The notes below the pieces were generated by a model. That model was not told the origin of the DNA, searched no databases, and worked only from the letters and a program-made list of their open reading frames with translations. Shown here in pieces: positions 33,719 through 44,938 of a stretch of DNA of 64,000 nucleotides (position 1 is the first letter of the stretch; every line of letters begins with the position of its first letter). The DNA is from Thermicanus aegyptius DSM 12793 (GTDB lineage Bacteria > Bacillota > Bacilli > Thermicanales > Thermicanaceae). The DNA lies in the NCBI RefSeq assembly GCF_000510645.1, contig NZ_KI783301.1, positions 2,797,151 through 2,861,150 of the forward strand, in the 5' to 3' direction. The position numbers and the translations under genes were made by a program.

Positions 33719-33877
33719 TTATGCAGTCGTCCTTTGCGACGGTTGCTCTTTTTGTTTGAGCCGCGATACACAACGCTCAAGTTGCCGATGGTAAATTCTC
33801 AAAGTTCGCTTTGATTTCGAGATCAACATCAGCTGCATGAGACTTTGACAAGTGCGGATCCGCTGTTCTCGGGTCAT
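33719..33877 (-). CDS. Small basic protein (52 residues)
   Basis: Translation MTREQRIRTCQSLMQLMLIS... gives a basic, helical 52-residue protein ending QPSQRTTA. It has a very strong ribosome site (GGGAGGAGGTGAACCAGTC-ATG) and its ATG overlaps the stop of the upstream zinc-ribbon gene (ATGA). These two facts support translation; I see no known family. Confidence 0.65.
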   Translation of the reverse strand: MTREQRIRTCQSLMQLMLISKSKRTLRIYHRQLERCVSRLKQKEQPSQRTTA

Positions 33878-34035
33878 GACTGGTTCACCTCCTCCCTAAG
33901 CCCGTTTTCAGGTTCGTCCTGGACGAGCGTTTTCTCGGCCTGCTCCTTGGCATAACATACCGGCCCGAAGCCCAGTTCTCGACTTTTTTCTGACCGAAGT
34001 TTCCGGCCGCAACGTTCGCAGTGTTCTTTTTCCAC
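33874..34035 (-). CDS. Small zinc-binding protein (DUF6011-like)
   Basis: A 53-residue protein from GTG 34035, with AAAGGAGGTGAAAA ahead. It reads EKEHCERCGRKLRSEKSRELG then FGPVCYAKEQAEK: the CxxC...C set of a small treble-clef/zinc ribbon that recurs in phage DUF6011 proteins (CERCGRxL...GxGPxC). Probably nucleic-acid or protein binding. It overlaps the next gene by 3 bp. Confidence 0.8.
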   Translation of the reverse strand: MEKEHCERCGRKLRSEKSRELGFGPVCYAKEQAEKTLVQDEPENGLREEVNQS

Positions 34036-34043
34036 GGCTTTTT

Positions 34044-34268
34044 TCACCTCCTTTCAATCCGATCCAGTTCCGCGCAGATCTCATGGTGCCATTCGACATC
34101 GCCCGCTTGGTATGCCATCAGGGAGAAGTTTTTCAGCTGCGCCATCTTCCATTGACGGTTGACCAGGTATAAGTACGATTCACGAAATTCTTTCATTTCT
34201 GCTGCAGTCAGTGGCCGGTAATGCTGAATAACCGCAAGTTCGATAAAACGCTCGACCACGACGTTCAT
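34044..34268 (-). CDS. Small conserved prophage protein
   Basis: A 74-residue helical protein, MNVVVERFIELAVIQHYRPL followed by EMKEFRESYLYLVNRQWKMA and WHHEICAELDRIERR. The pattern recurs in early regions of Bacillales prophages; I believe a DUF exists for it but cannot confirm the number. ATG 34268 has AAGGAGATAGCCAG ahead. Confidence 0.75.
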   Translation of the reverse strand: MNVVVERFIELAVIQHYRPLTAAEMKEFRESYLYLVNRQWKMAQLKNFSLMAYQAGDVEWHHEICAELDRIERR

Positions 34269-34272
34269 CTGG

Positions 34273-34536
34273 CTATCTCCTTTCCCTTAGCCATTCGAGA
34301 AGAAATTTTTTCGTCTCCTGAGCTGGGAAGTACCACTTCCCACCTACCTTGAATTTTGGAAACCGCTGGTCGAAGAAAAATTCTTTCTGGATCGTGTTCC
34401 AGGACATGCAGGTACGGCGCATGAGTTCTTTGCTATCCCAGAACACGAGTTCGGTATCGGCTTCTTTGACAAGCTCGGCGATTCGCTGTCGGATTTGTTC
34501 TTGGACGGCAACTTCGTCGATTTGGACGGTTAGCAT
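34273..34536 (-). CDS. DUF771/excisionase-like helix-turn-helix protein
   Basis: An 87-residue protein. Its C-terminal half is a winged-HTH of the excisionase/DUF771 type: WDSKELMRRTCMSWNTIQKEFFFDQRFPKFKVGGKW, ending in AQETKKFLLEWLRERR. ATG 34536 has GGGAGGTTCCGC ahead. Such proteins sit early in Bacillales phages and bind DNA; a role in excision or early regulation is possible. Confidence 0.78.
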   Translation of the reverse strand: MLTVQIDEVAVQEQIRQRIAELVKEADTELVFWDSKELMRRTCMSWNTIQKEFFFDQRFPKFKVGGKWYFPAQETKKFLLEWLRERR

Positions 34537-34549
34537 GCGGAACCTCCCT

Positions 34550-35203
34550 TCACGCAATCCTCTTCAGTTTCATCCGCTCGTAATGCTGCGCCAGTATCTG
34601 TTTCCGCTGCTCGTACTCCGGCACGGCTATGATCAGACCGATGTCCACCCGCTGGAGTGTTTCGATCGCGTGAATCTGCTCAGCGGTCAGGTATGGGCGG
34701 ATGACTTCCCCTTTCGGCAGCCCGTATTTCTCCCGGAACGTCTTGGCGTCCATCCCGATCACGATCCGATAGATCATGTTGATCTCGTTGGAAAAGTGGT
34801 AGTGCTTCGGTTCATCGTGCGCTGCCATGATCGCTTCCGTGAAGGCCGGGAATTCCATTTTTGCCGCCTGGAGCGAACGGATGAACTGCTCCATTTCGTT
34901 GAAGCGGCGGATGTAAGCTTCTTTGAAACGGGCGGCCTTTTTGCCGCGGTATCCCATCACAAGGAAGGTGAAACCGTCTTTTGTTATGAGGTATTCTTTG
35001 TTCCACTTGCCGGATGGGTCTTTGTATTTACTCACTTCAAAATTGAGGGCAGTAAATTCGGCGCTGCAATCGAGGTTTTCGATGTCACGGAGCACGTTGT
35101 AATGCTCTTTTCCGAACTCCTCCGCCACTTGCCGGCTACTGCAGAACGCTATGCCGTTCCGTTCGTAAAGGCGGTATTCCGGATTTAGGACGAGTTTAGG
35201 CAA
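34550..35203 (-). CDS. Rha family phage regulatory protein
   Basis: Protein of 217 residues with an N-terminal Rha domain: RNGIAFCSSRQVAEEFGKEHYNVLRDIENL, SAEFTALNFEVSKYKDPSGK, and KEYLITKDGFTFLVMGYRGKKAARFKEAYI. The C-terminal 110 residues are a phage antirepressor-like extension. TTG 35203 has GAGG eight bases before it, whereas GTG 35212 sits on that site. Rha proteins affect lysogeny or host range in other phages; the exact job here is unknown. Confidence 0.88.
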   Translation of the reverse strand: MPKLVLNPEYRLYERNGIAFCSSRQVAEEFGKEHYNVLRDIENLDCSAEFTALNFEVSKYKDPSGKWNKEYLITKDGFTFLVMGYRGKKAARFKEAYIRRFNEMEQFIRSLQAAKMEFPAFTEAIMAAHDEPKHYHFSNEINMIYRIVIGMDAKTFREKYGLPKGEVIRPYLTAEQIHAIETLQRVDIGLIIAVPEYEQRKQILAQHYERMKLKRIA

Positions 35204-35236
35204 ACTTTTCACCTCTTTTCTGTTATTTATACTTGC

Positions 35237-35251
35237 GTTAATTTAACTAAC
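35237..35251. promoter_or_regulatory. Operator-like palindrome upstream of rha
   Basis: GTTAATTTAACTAAC is a near-perfect 15-bp palindrome similar to the GGTAATTTAATCACC sites of the repressor region. It lies between the Cro-like gene and the rha gene. Confidence 0.55.
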
Positions 35252-35263
35252 GGTATATAATTA

Positions 35264-35506
35264 CTATCGTCGAGGCACTTCGCGCTCCGCTTGGGCAACT
35301 AAATCAGGAAACAGTTCTTCTGGTGTTGTTTCAAAATACTTTGCTAGCTTAAACAGAAGTTCAGCGCTTGGATTTCCACGCCCTGATTCAATATTGCGGA
35401 TTTGCGTTTCGCTAACATTGAGATCAAGGGAAACGCGCCGTTGAGAAACATTAAATTTTTTTCGGAGTGCTTGAAATTGCTTTCGGCGTTGAAGAGCTGT
35501 CGACAC
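35264..35506 (-). CDS. Cro-like XRE-family DNA-binding protein
   Basis: Small regulator of about 80 residues with one HTH_3 domain: FQALRKKFNVSQRRVSLDLNVSETQIRNIESGRGNPSAELLFKLAKYF. It is the first gene of the leftward early operon and diverges from the repressor, the usual Cro position. GTG 35506 has GGAG nine bases ahead; ATG 35515 is a possible alternative but overlaps that site. Confidence 0.87.
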   Translation of the reverse strand: MSTALQRRKQFQALRKKFNVSQRRVSLDLNVSETQIRNIESGRGNPSAELLFKLAKYFETTPEELFPDLVAQAEREVPRR

Positions 35507-35525
35507 TTTAATCATCTCCTTTCGC

Positions 35526-35593
35526 GGTAATTTAGTTCACATATTCATTATAACCGGTAATTTAATCACCGTCAAGAGGGTAATTTAATTTGC
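35526..35593. promoter_or_regulatory. Three operator-like sites in the divergent early promoter region
   Basis: Repeats of GGTAATTTA(A/G)T begin at 35526 (GGTAATTTAGTTCAC), 35556 (GGTAATTTAATCACC, a GGTnATTnAATnACC palindrome) and 35579 (GGTAATTTAATTTGC). Spacing start-to-start is 30 and 23 bp. The middle site lies between the -35 and -10 boxes of the leftward promoter, so a bound repressor would block it. Confidence 0.72.
35547..35575 (-). promoter_or_regulatory. Leftward early promoter
   Basis: On the minus strand TTGACG (35575-35570) and TATAAT (35552-35547) are separated by 17 bp, close to the sigma-A consensus. It points at the Cro-like gene and the early operon, and it overlaps the operators. 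Confidence 0.8.
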
Positions 35594-35610
35594 TGTTGGA
35601 GGTTATTCAC

Positions 35611-36261
35611 TTGAATGCGAATGAGCGGAAAGAAATGGGGCGCAGAATAAAAGCGGCCAGGGAAGCAATAGGACTGACACAAGATGACTTAGCGGAAAAA
35701 TTAAATATTAAGAATAGAGCTACGATCTCGAGTTACGAATCTGGAAGGGCTTTACCACCGAGCGATATTTTACGCGAGCTTGCAGATATACTCATGGTTT
35801 CCGCAGATTATCTTCTCGGCCGTGATAAACCGCAAGCAGTAGATTTGGGGATAGCAGATATTGGTTGGGCTGTTAAAGAAGAGCGACAAGAACAGGGATT
35901 AACCCAACAACAATTAGGTGAAGCCGTTGGCGTTTCGCAAACAACGATTTCTCAGTACGAACGTGGGTTAATTTCAATACCATCGGATATTGCCGAAAAG
36001 ATTGCAGACGTATTCGGAATGTCCTTACCAGCTTTTTTACACAAATACAATATGTTTGATGAATACATCCCTCCTGAATTTGACGGTGACGTGGATAAAT
36101 ATTTAGCGTTTAAAAAAGCCGAAGAAGAGGACGCAAAACGAGATCCCGGTTACGACATTGAAACCATCGCCGCCCACCATGATGGAGAAGATTGGACAGA
36201 AGAAGAATTACGAGAAATTGAGCGTTTTAAGGAGTTTTTACGTTCCAAAAGAAAATCCTAA
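35611..36261 (+). CDS. Repressor-like protein with two XRE helix-turn-helix domains
   Basis: Protein of 216 residues with tandem HTH_3 modules: RIKAAREAIGLTQDDLAEKLNIKNRATISSYESGRALP at about 10-47, and VKEERQEQGLTQQQLGEAVGVSQTTISQYERGLISIP at about 87-123. The C-terminal 70 residues are acidic and helical, without a LexA-type peptidase. TTG 35611 has GGAGG eight bases ahead. Divergent from the Cro-like gene and upstream of ImmA, so it is the likely CI-type repressor, inactivated by ImmA cleavage. Confidence 0.85.
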   Translation: MNANERKEMGRRIKAAREAIGLTQDDLAEKLNIKNRATISSYESGRALPPSDILRELADILMVSADYLLGRDKPQAVDLGIADIGWAVKEERQEQGLTQQQLGEAVGVSQTTISQYERGLISIPSDIAEKIADVFGMSLPAFLHKYNMFDEYIPPEFDGDVDKYLAFKKAEEEDAKRDPGYDIETIAAHHDGEDWTEEELREIERFKEFLRSKRKS

Positions 36262-36277
36262 TCCCAGGAGTGACAGT

Positions 36278-36742
36278 ATGGTCTACGAACATCTACTCAG
36301 GGAGGCAGAACATCATGGGTTAGACATCTATGAGAAGCCTATGACGCTAACAGTTAAGGGTCTCTACGCTGATGGAGCAATCTGGATAAACAAACACATC
36401 CCTAACACCGCCGAAAAAGTCTGCATCCTTGCTGAAGAATTAGGGCACTACCACACATCGGCTGGCAATATCTTGGATCAAACCAAAATCGTGAACCGCA
36501 AGCAAGAACAGCGGGCACGAACCTGGGCGTATGAGAAATTGATTCCCTTATCGGTCTTTGTAGAAGCCCACAAACAGGGTATCCAAAACCGATATGAGTT
36601 CGCCGAATATCTTGGCGTGTCTGAACATTTTCTTGAATCAGCCGTGCAACGCTATAAAGAAAAATATGGTCTGTATGTATCGGTTGATGGGTATACAATT
36701 AGTTTCGAGCCTTTAGGAGTGATTGAATTTTTCGAGTTTTAG
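36278..36742 (+). CDS. ImmA/IrrE-type metallopeptidase
   Basis: Protein of 154 residues. The motif KVCILAEELGHYHTSAGN (about 44-60) has the ExLGH core; the first ligand position is Glu rather than His, a variant seen in phage ImmA proteins. The helix RKQEQRARTWAYEKLIP supplies the third-ligand region. It follows the repressor by 16 bp and is probably co-transcribed; by analogy with ICEBs1 it would cleave the repressor to induce excision. ATG 36278 has AGGAG eight bases upstream. Confidence 0.87.
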   Translation: MVYEHLLREAEHHGLDIYEKPMTLTVKGLYADGAIWINKHIPNTAEKVCILAEELGHYHTSAGNILDQTKIVNRKQEQRARTWAYEKLIPLSVFVEAHKQGIQNRYEFAEYLGVSEHFLESAVQRYKEKYGLYVSVDGYTISFEPLGVIEFFEF

Positions 36743-36757
36743 GAGGTGGACAAGCCT

Positions 36758-37903
36758 ATGGCCAGCTTTAGAAAGCGAGGTTCCTATTGGGAATACCGAA
36801 TCAGTTACGTGGATCGTCGAACCGGGAAGTACCAGCTGAAATCGAAGGGAGGATTTAAGACCAAAAAGGAAGCGGAACTGGCAGCAGCTGCCGAAAAGAT
36901 ACGGATTGAAGAACGTGGGTTTGCGGAAAACGGGAATGAAACGATTACCGTATATATGGAAAAATGGCTAGAGGTTTTTAAACGCCCGGCCGTGAAGCTT
37001 AACACATACCTTGTCCAGGAACGAACTGTCCGGCGGAATATCCTTCCGCGTTGGGGAAATTACCGGTTAAAAGACATTACCAGAACTGAATACCAGGGGT
37101 GGATCAACGAGCTGCGAGAAAAGTACAGTGAAGGGACTGTTAGGCGGATTCATAGCATTTTTTCCAGTGCTATTAACGATGCGATCCATGAGTTTGGGAT
37201 CCTACGTGGCAATCCCCTGCAGAAAATCAAAATTGCTAAAGATGAAAGTGAGGACGCTGGAAAAATCAAGTTTTTCTCGGTTGAAGAATTGAATCGTTTC
37301 CTGGCCGTCTGCGTACCAGCAAAACATGCAAAATACCAGCACTCCCGCCATTATACGGCGCTTTTTACACTCTTGGCTCGCACAGGCCTCCGGATCGGCG
37401 AAGCACTCGCGCTGACTTGGGACGACATTGACTTAGTCAAAGGCACGCTTAGTGTCAATAAAACGCTTATTTATCCACTCAACACGGATCCGCGCGTAAC
37501 CACACCGAAAACCAAATCCAGCATTCGCATAATTAAGCTGGACCCTGAAACTGTGCGGGTCATGAAAGAATACCGGCTAAATCAAAAGGAGACGATCCTC
37601 CGATACAGCTTTAAGCGATCCGAACTCAACTTGGTTTTTCATCAGCAAGACGGCCGCTGGCTTCGAATTAATGTCGTTCGCGAATACATGAAGGAAGTCT
37701 GCAGGCGCATCGGTCTTCCGCAGTTGTCACCGCATGCCCTTCGCCACAGCCATGCCGTCCATCTGCTTGAAGCTGGTGCAACGATTAAATATGTTGCTGA
37801 GCGGCTGGGGCACGCTTCTATTAAGACGACGGAGAAATACCTCCACGTCACGCAAAAAATAGAAAAGGACGCACTGGCTCTGTACGAGCAGTACGTCCGC
37901 TAA
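36758..37903 (+). CDS. Tyrosine recombinase (phage integrase)
   Basis: Protein of 381 residues. An N-terminal arm-binding/AP2-like domain (FRKRGSYWEYRISYVDRRTGKYQ) is followed by a SAM-like core-binding domain (about 60-165) and a catalytic domain with R212 (TGLRIGEAL), H326/R329 (SPHALRH), H352 (LGHASIKTT) and Y361 (KYLHV). All catalytic residues are present. The ATG at 36758 follows GGAGG. The gene ends 64 bp from the sufB stop, so it marks the right edge of the prophage. Confidence 0.94.
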   Translation: MASFRKRGSYWEYRISYVDRRTGKYQLKSKGGFKTKKEAELAAAAEKIRIEERGFAENGNETITVYMEKWLEVFKRPAVKLNTYLVQERTVRRNILPRWGNYRLKDITRTEYQGWINELREKYSEGTVRRIHSIFSSAINDAIHEFGILRGNPLQKIKIAKDESEDAGKIKFFSVEELNRFLAVCVPAKHAKYQHSRHYTALFTLLARTGLRIGEALALTWDDIDLVKGTLSVNKTLIYPLNTDPRVTTPKTKSSIRIIKLDPETVRVMKEYRLNQKETILRYSFKRSELNLVFHQQDGRWLRINVVREYMKEVCRRIGLPQLSPHALRHSHAVHLLEAGATIKYVAERLGHASIKTTEKYLHVTQKIEKDALALYEQYVR

Positions 37904-37967
37904 GAATTTTGGTCCGATTTTGGTCTTGAGCCCTTCTCAACCCCTGACAATCCGCACAAAATCAAGC
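37904..37967. other. Probable prophage/host junction (attachment-site region)
   Basis: 64 bp between the integrase stop and the sufB stop, with two ATTTTGGTC repeats 11 bp apart (37906-37914 and 37917-37925). Integrase arm sites often look like this. The crossover core cannot be fixed without the left end. sufB reads to a normal end, so integration spared it. Confidence 0.5.
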
Positions 37968-39365
37968 TTATCCTATACTTCCCTCCATCTCGAACTTGAT
38001 GAGCCGATTCATCTCAACGGCATACTCCATCGGCAACTCCTTGGTAAAAGGCTCGATAAAGCCCATGATAATCATCTGCGTTGCTTCTTGTTCACTTAAT
38101 CCCCGACTCATCAGATAGAAGAGTTGATCTTCACTCACCTTAGAGACGGTGGCCTCATGTTCCAGCGTCACATTTTCGTTCAAGATTTCATTATGAGGAA
38201 TCGTATCGGAGGTAGACTTGTTGTCAAGGATGATGGTGTCACACTTCACGTTGGCCTTGGACCCATCGGCATTCTTTCCGAAAGAGACCAGACCCCGGTA
38301 GGTCGCCTTTCCCCCATCTTTGCTTAAAGATTTGGAAGTGATGGTTGCGGTGCAGTTCGGTGCAAGGGCAATCACTTTTGCTCCCGCATCCTGATGCTGC
38401 CCCTTTCCGGCAACGGCGATGGAGAGAACGTCCGCTTTTCCTCCCTCTCCTTTCATGATGACGGCAGGGTATTTCATGGTGAGCTTGCTGCCTATGTTGC
38501 CGTCCACCCACTCCATGTGGCCCTCTCTTTCGGTCACGGCCCGTTTCGTCACCAAGTTATACACATTGTTGGACCAATTTTGAATGGTGGTATAACGGCA
38601 GCGGGCCCTTTCCTTCACGATGATCTCTACGACGGCGCTGTGAAGAGAATCGGTGGTATAGATGGGAGCGGTACAACCTTCGACATAATGGACGAAGGCA
38701 TCATCATCAACGATGATCAATGTCCGTTCAAATTGGCCCATGTTTTCCGAATTGATGCGGAAATAAGCTTGAAGGGGGATATCCACCTTTACCCCTTTCG
38801 GAACGTAGATGAAACTTCCTCCCGACCAGACGGCGCTGTTTAGGGCCGCAAATTTATTGTCGGTGGGCGGAACGACGGTGCCGAAGTACCGCCTAAACAG
38901 ATCCGGATGCTCCTTTAAGGCGGAGTCGGTATCCATGAAGATGACGCCGCGGTCTTCCAATTCCTTGCGCATGTTGTGGTAGACCACTTCCGATTCATAT
39001 TGGGCGGAAACCCCAGCCAGGAATTTCTGCTCCGCCTCCGGGATGCCTAGCTTATCGAACGTGTTTTTAATCTCTTCCGGGACCTCTTCCCAACTTCTCC
39101 CCTGTTTCTCGGAAGGTTTTACATAATAGGTGATGTTGTCGAAGTCGATCTCCTCCAGATTTCCACCCCACTTGGGAAGGGGCTTCTGGAAAAAGATCTC
39201 CAGGGATTTCAATCGAAATTGGGTCATCCAATCCGGCTCCCCCTTCATCCGGGAGATTTCCAGTACTACATCCCGGTTTAGACCCCGCCGGGTCCGGTAA
39301 ACGGACACGTCCCGATCATGGAAGCCATATTGGTATTCGGATAAGACCGGAGCTTTCTTTGCCAT
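37968..39365 (-). CDS. sufB: Iron-sulfur cluster assembly protein SufB
   Basis: Protein of 465 residues, normal length. It is the scaffold that receives sulfur and iron in the SufBC2D complex. Landmarks are [21 protein letters not shown] at the N-terminus, [26 protein letters not shown] in the middle, [11 protein letters not shown] with a conserved Cys, and a C-terminal [22 protein letters not shown]. Last gene of the suf operon; it lies right beside the prophage. Confidence 0.96.
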   Translation of the reverse strand: MAKKAPVLSEYQYGFHDRDVSVYRTRRGLNRDVVLEISRMKGEPDWMTQFRLKSLEIFFQKPLPKWGGNLEEIDFDNITYYVKPSEKQGRSWEEVPEEIKNTFDKLGIPEAEQKFLAGVSAQYESEVVYHNMRKELEDRGVIFMDTDSALKEHPDLFRRYFGTVVPPTDNKFAALNSAVWSGGSFIYVPKGVKVDIPLQAYFRINSENMGQFERTLIIVDDDAFVHYVEGCTAPIYTTDSLHSAVVEIIVKERARCRYTTIQNWSNNVYNLVTKRAVTEREGHMEWVDGNIGSKLTMKYPAVIMKGEGGKADVLSIAVAGKGQHQDAGAKVIALAPNCTATITSKSLSKDGGKATYRGLVSFGKNADGSKANVKCDTIILDNKSTSDTIPHNEILNENVTLEHEATVSKVSEDQLFYLMSRGLSEQEATQMIIMGFIEPFTKELPMEYAVEMNRLIKFEMEGSIG

Positions 39366-39368
39366 CCT

Positions 39369-42317
<2,949 letters not shown>

Positions 42318-42328
42318 GATTTCACCCC

Positions 42329-43114
42329 CTACGCTTCCTGGCCTACGGTTTCATCTACGATGCCCAACTCTTCCTTAATCCAATCGTACCCTTCTTTCTC
42401 CAGCCGTTCCGCAAGCTCAGGCCCACCCGATTTGACAATCCTTCCTTGCATCATAACGTGGACAAAGTCAGGTACGATATAATGAAGGAGCCTTTGGTAG
42501 TGGGTGATGACCAACAAGGCGAGCTCCGGAGACCGAAGGGAATTTACACCGTTCGCCACCACTTTTAGGGCATCAATATCCAGTCCTGAATCGATTTCGT
42601 CCAGGATGGCGACGCGAGGCTCCAACATCATCATTTGCAGGATCTCATTCCGCTTCTTCTCCCCGCCGGAAAAGCCCTCATTGAGGTAGCGGTTCGCCAT
42701 GCTGGAGTCCATCTCCAGTTGATTCATTGCTTTCTCCAATTGGCGAACAAATTTCATGACGGAGATTTCATTTCCCTCTCCCCTGCGGGCATTGATCGCT
42801 GTGCGAAGAAAATCGGCATTGGTTACCCCACTAATTTCGCTGGGGTATTGCATGGCGAGGAAAAGACCTTTCAGGGCCCGTTCATCCACGGACATCTCCA
42901 ACAGATCTTCCCCATCCAAAGTAACCTTTCCCCCTGTCACTTCATATTTAGGATGCCCCATAAGCGCCGAAGCCAACGTGCTCTTTCCTGTACCGTTCGG
43001 CCCCATGATGGCGTGGGTCTCTCCCCCTTTCATCGTTAAATTTAAACCGCGTATAATCTCTTTTCCTTCGACACGAACGTGCAAATCTTCAATGATCAGA
43101 TGAGGGGCTGTCAT
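42329..43114 (-). CDS. sufC: SufC ATPase
   Basis: ABC-type ATPase of 261 residues that drives the Suf scaffold. Walker A GPNGTGKST at 38-46, signature GFSGGEKKRNE near 150, Walker B VAILDEIDSGLD near 175 and switch His in LLVITHYQRLL. First gene of the operon; transcription starts in the 43115-43290 gap. Confidence 0.96.
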   Translation of the reverse strand: MTAPHLIIEDLHVRVEGKEIIRGLNLTMKGGETHAIMGPNGTGKSTLASALMGHPKYEVTGGKVTLDGEDLLEMSVDERALKGLFLAMQYPSEISGVTNADFLRTAINARRGEGNEISVMKFVRQLEKAMNQLEMDSSMANRYLNEGFSGGEKKRNEILQMMMLEPRVAILDEIDSGLDIDALKVVANGVNSLRSPELALLVITHYQRLLHYIVPDFVHVMMQGRIVKSGGPELAERLEKEGYDWIKEELGIVDETVGQEA

Positions 43115-43164
43115 TTATGTCCAATCCTCCATTTGCCAAAATAGATCTTTTCTTAGCATAAAGC

Positions 43165-43230
43165 AAAGCTAACTAATTATCAATTGATTCTCAATCGCTA
43201 TATCCTTATTATAGAGGAAGACCGGCCTCT
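43165..43230 (-). promoter_or_regulatory. suf operon upstream region with Fur-like half sites
   Basis: On the minus strand TGAGAAT and TGATAAT occur 11 bp apart (about 43178-43195) as parts of TTGAGAATCAATTGATAATT. They resemble Fur-family half sites, but I see no clean inverted pair. TTGAGA at 43194-43189 could serve as a -35 box with a weak TAGCTT -10. Treat as a candidate control region only. Confidence 0.35.
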
Positions 43231-43290
43231 TTTCAATCATTATTTTCTATTTCAAAACTTATTATATGTTTTTGTTTATTAAATATCCAC

Positions 43291-43317
43291 AAAAAAAGAA
43301 CCGGCATTTAACCGGTT
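43291..43317 (-). terminator. Terminator after the small CxxC protein gene
   Basis: On the minus strand AACCGG and CCGGTT pair around TTAAATG, followed by CTTTTTTT. It separates the 43341-43787 gene from the suf promoter region. Confidence 0.78.
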
Positions 43318-43340
43318 TAAGATGAAGGGGATTGCCTCCT

Positions 43341-43787
43341 TCATCCATTGGAAGTCCTTTCGATCATGGCCGTATAAGAGCGGCTTAAATGTTTAAGGCG
43401 GTTCTTTAGTTCCTGCTCCCATCTCTCATCTTTCACTCGTTTTGCCTGCATGAGGAGGTCTAACGCATGATCGATTTGCATCTTTAGGAGGGAAATGGAA
43501 TCCCCTTCATCCCAAAAGAGGGTATATCGCTTTAAACGCTCCCAATCTACATCGATAAAGTCCGTAAAGGTGATGTGGGAGGCTTGATCCCCTTCGGCAA
43601 ATTCCTTTAACAGCTCAAATTCCTCCGAGACATAGGGATGCACCATCACAGCCTTGCAAACGGGGCAATAGAGGATGGGAACCTGGTCCATGAAGACTTT
43701 CTCCGTCCGTATCGCTCCGATCGACCCCGTCATTGATGCGCCGCAGCAAAAGAAATGATCCATCCTCTTCACCCGTTCCCGAACCAT
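43341..43787 (-). CDS. Small CxxC-containing protein of unknown function
   Basis: Protein of 148 residues. It holds two Cys clusters, FFCCGASM near the start and YCPVCKAVMVHPY at about 40, that look like a YgiT-type zinc finger. The rest is helical (LKMQIDHALDLLMQAKRVKDE). It begins 6 bp after the gcvH stop at 43794, so it is in the same transcript. ATG 43763 (MDHFF) is an alternative start. Function unknown. Confidence 0.72.
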   Translation of the reverse strand: MVRERVKRMDHFFCCGASMTGSIGAIRTEKVFMDQVPILYCPVCKAVMVHPYVSEEFELLKEFAEGDQASHITFTDFIDVDWERLKRYTLFWDEGDSISLLKMQIDHALDLLMQAKRVKDERWEQELKNRLKHLSRSYTAMIERTSNG

Positions 43788-43793
43788 TCTATC

Positions 43794-44177
43794 CTAATGG
43801 TCACGAATATGTTCTTCGTATTCGTCGGCGCTTAAAAGAAGGTCCAATTCCGACGGATCGCTCATCTCGACGGCCACCATCCACGCCTTCTCATAGGGAG
43901 ATTGGTTTACCCATTCCGGAGAATCGGCCAATTCCTGGTTGACCCGAATCACCTTGCCGCTTACGGGAGCGTAGATGTCCGACACGGTTTTTACCGATTC
44001 CACGCTGCCGAAGGATTCATCCCGGGTCAATTCGGTCCCTACTTCAGGAAGCTCCACGAAGACAATATCCCCCAGCTCCGATTGGGCAAATTCGGTGATA
44101 CCTATGTAGGCGATATTCCCTTCGACGCGCACCCATTCATGCTCTTTGCTGTACTTTAGATTTTGCGGAATACTCAT
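43794..44177 (-). CDS. gcvH: Glycine cleavage system H protein
   Basis: Lipoyl carrier protein of 127 residues. It begins [19 protein letters not shown] and the lipoylated Lys63 lies in [16 protein letters not shown]. No other gcv genes are nearby, as in several Bacillales where gcvH stands apart and also serves lipoate relay to other enzymes. ATG 44177 has GGGAGGAGGCTAAGG upstream. Confidence 0.96.
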   Translation of the reverse strand: MSIPQNLKYSKEHEWVRVEGNIAYIGITEFAQSELGDIVFVELPEVGTELTRDESFGSVESVKTVSDIYAPVSGKVIRVNQELADSPEWVNQSPYEKAWMVAVEMSDPSELDLLLSADEYEEHIRDH

Positions 44178-44264
44178 CCTTAGCCTCCTCCCGGCTTTTT
44201 TGGTTATTTTCCTGTGCTTGGCGTACATCCTAATGATACTTTTCTTGAGCAGATTTTTCAATCG

Positions 44265-44291
44265 AAAAAAGGAAGGGGGCTTTCCCCTTCC
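44265..44291 (-). terminator. Terminator downstream of the peroxiredoxin gene (second of two)
   Basis: On the minus strand GGAAGGGG and CCCCCTTCC pair around AAAG, followed by TTTTTT. It is about 75 bp beyond the first terminator. Confidence 0.78.
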
Positions 44292-44336
44292 GGATCGATT
44301 TCTTGATCAACGTAGTGAACGGATAGAATGGAAAAC

Positions 44337-44368
44337 AAAAAAGTGCACCTTGTAAAGGCACACTTTTT
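44337..44368. terminator. Terminator downstream of the peroxiredoxin gene (first of two)
   Basis: AAGTGCACCTT (44341-44351) and AAGGCACACTT (44355-44365) pair with two mismatches; T-runs lie on both sides, so it can act in either direction. It ends the peroxiredoxin transcript. Confidence 0.72.
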
Positions 44369-44389
44369 AACGATCGATGGGTCTTCCTC

Positions 44390-44938
44390 TTATTTCGCCA
44401 CGAGGTGTTTCTGACCCGGCTTCCAATCTGCGGGGCAGAGTCCTCCGGATTGGAGAGCCTGAAGGACACGGAGAGTTTCCTCGGCACTTCTCCCAACGGC
44501 ATCATCGGAGACGACTTGGTAACGGATAACCCCTTCCGGATCGATGATGAAAAGGCCGCGCATCGCAGTCCCATCCGGCTCAAAGTACACCCCGTACTCT
44601 TTCGAAACTTGGTGGGTATTATCGGAAGCGAGGGGATATTGTATCTTCCCAAGGCCATTCTCCTCAACCGGAGTTTTAATCCAAGCGCGATGGGAGAACT
44701 TGCTATCCGTCGATACGCCGAGAACCTCGCAATTTAATTTTTTAAATTCATCATAACGATTGCTTAATGCGGTAATCTCCGTCGGACAGACAAAGGTGAA
44801 ATCCATCGGATAAAAGAAGAAGATGAGCCATTTCCCCTTGTAATCCGACAAAGAAACCTGACCGAAGCTTTCCCCGTCCCCCGATACGGTTTCCATAGTA
44901 AAGGCTGGAGCGGGTTTGCCCACTAACCGTTCTGCCAT
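44390..44938 (-). CDS. 2-Cys peroxiredoxin (AhpC/Prx1 type)
   Basis: Peroxide-scavenging thiol enzyme of 182 residues. The peroxidatic Cys51 is in MDFTFVCPTEI, the resolving Cys168 in SGGLCPADW, with RAW at about 84-86. Domain layout is that of Prx1/AhpC enzymes. ATG 44938 has GGAGG eight bases ahead. It follows an ArsR regulator in the same direction and ends at two terminators. Confidence 0.94.
   Translation of the reverse strand: MAERLVGKPAPAFTMETVSGDGESFGQVSLSDYKGKWLIFFFYPMDFTFVCPTEITALSNRYDEFKKLNCEVLGVSTDSKFSHRAWIKTPVEENGLGKIQYPLASDNTHQVSKEYGVYFEPDGTAMRGLFIIDPEGVIRYQVVSDDAVGRSAEETLRVLQALQSGGLCPADWKPGQKHLVAK

Noticed and set aside
37904-37967. tRNA attachment site at the prophage edge
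   Set aside because: No tRNA-like sequence is visible; the adjacent gene is sufB.
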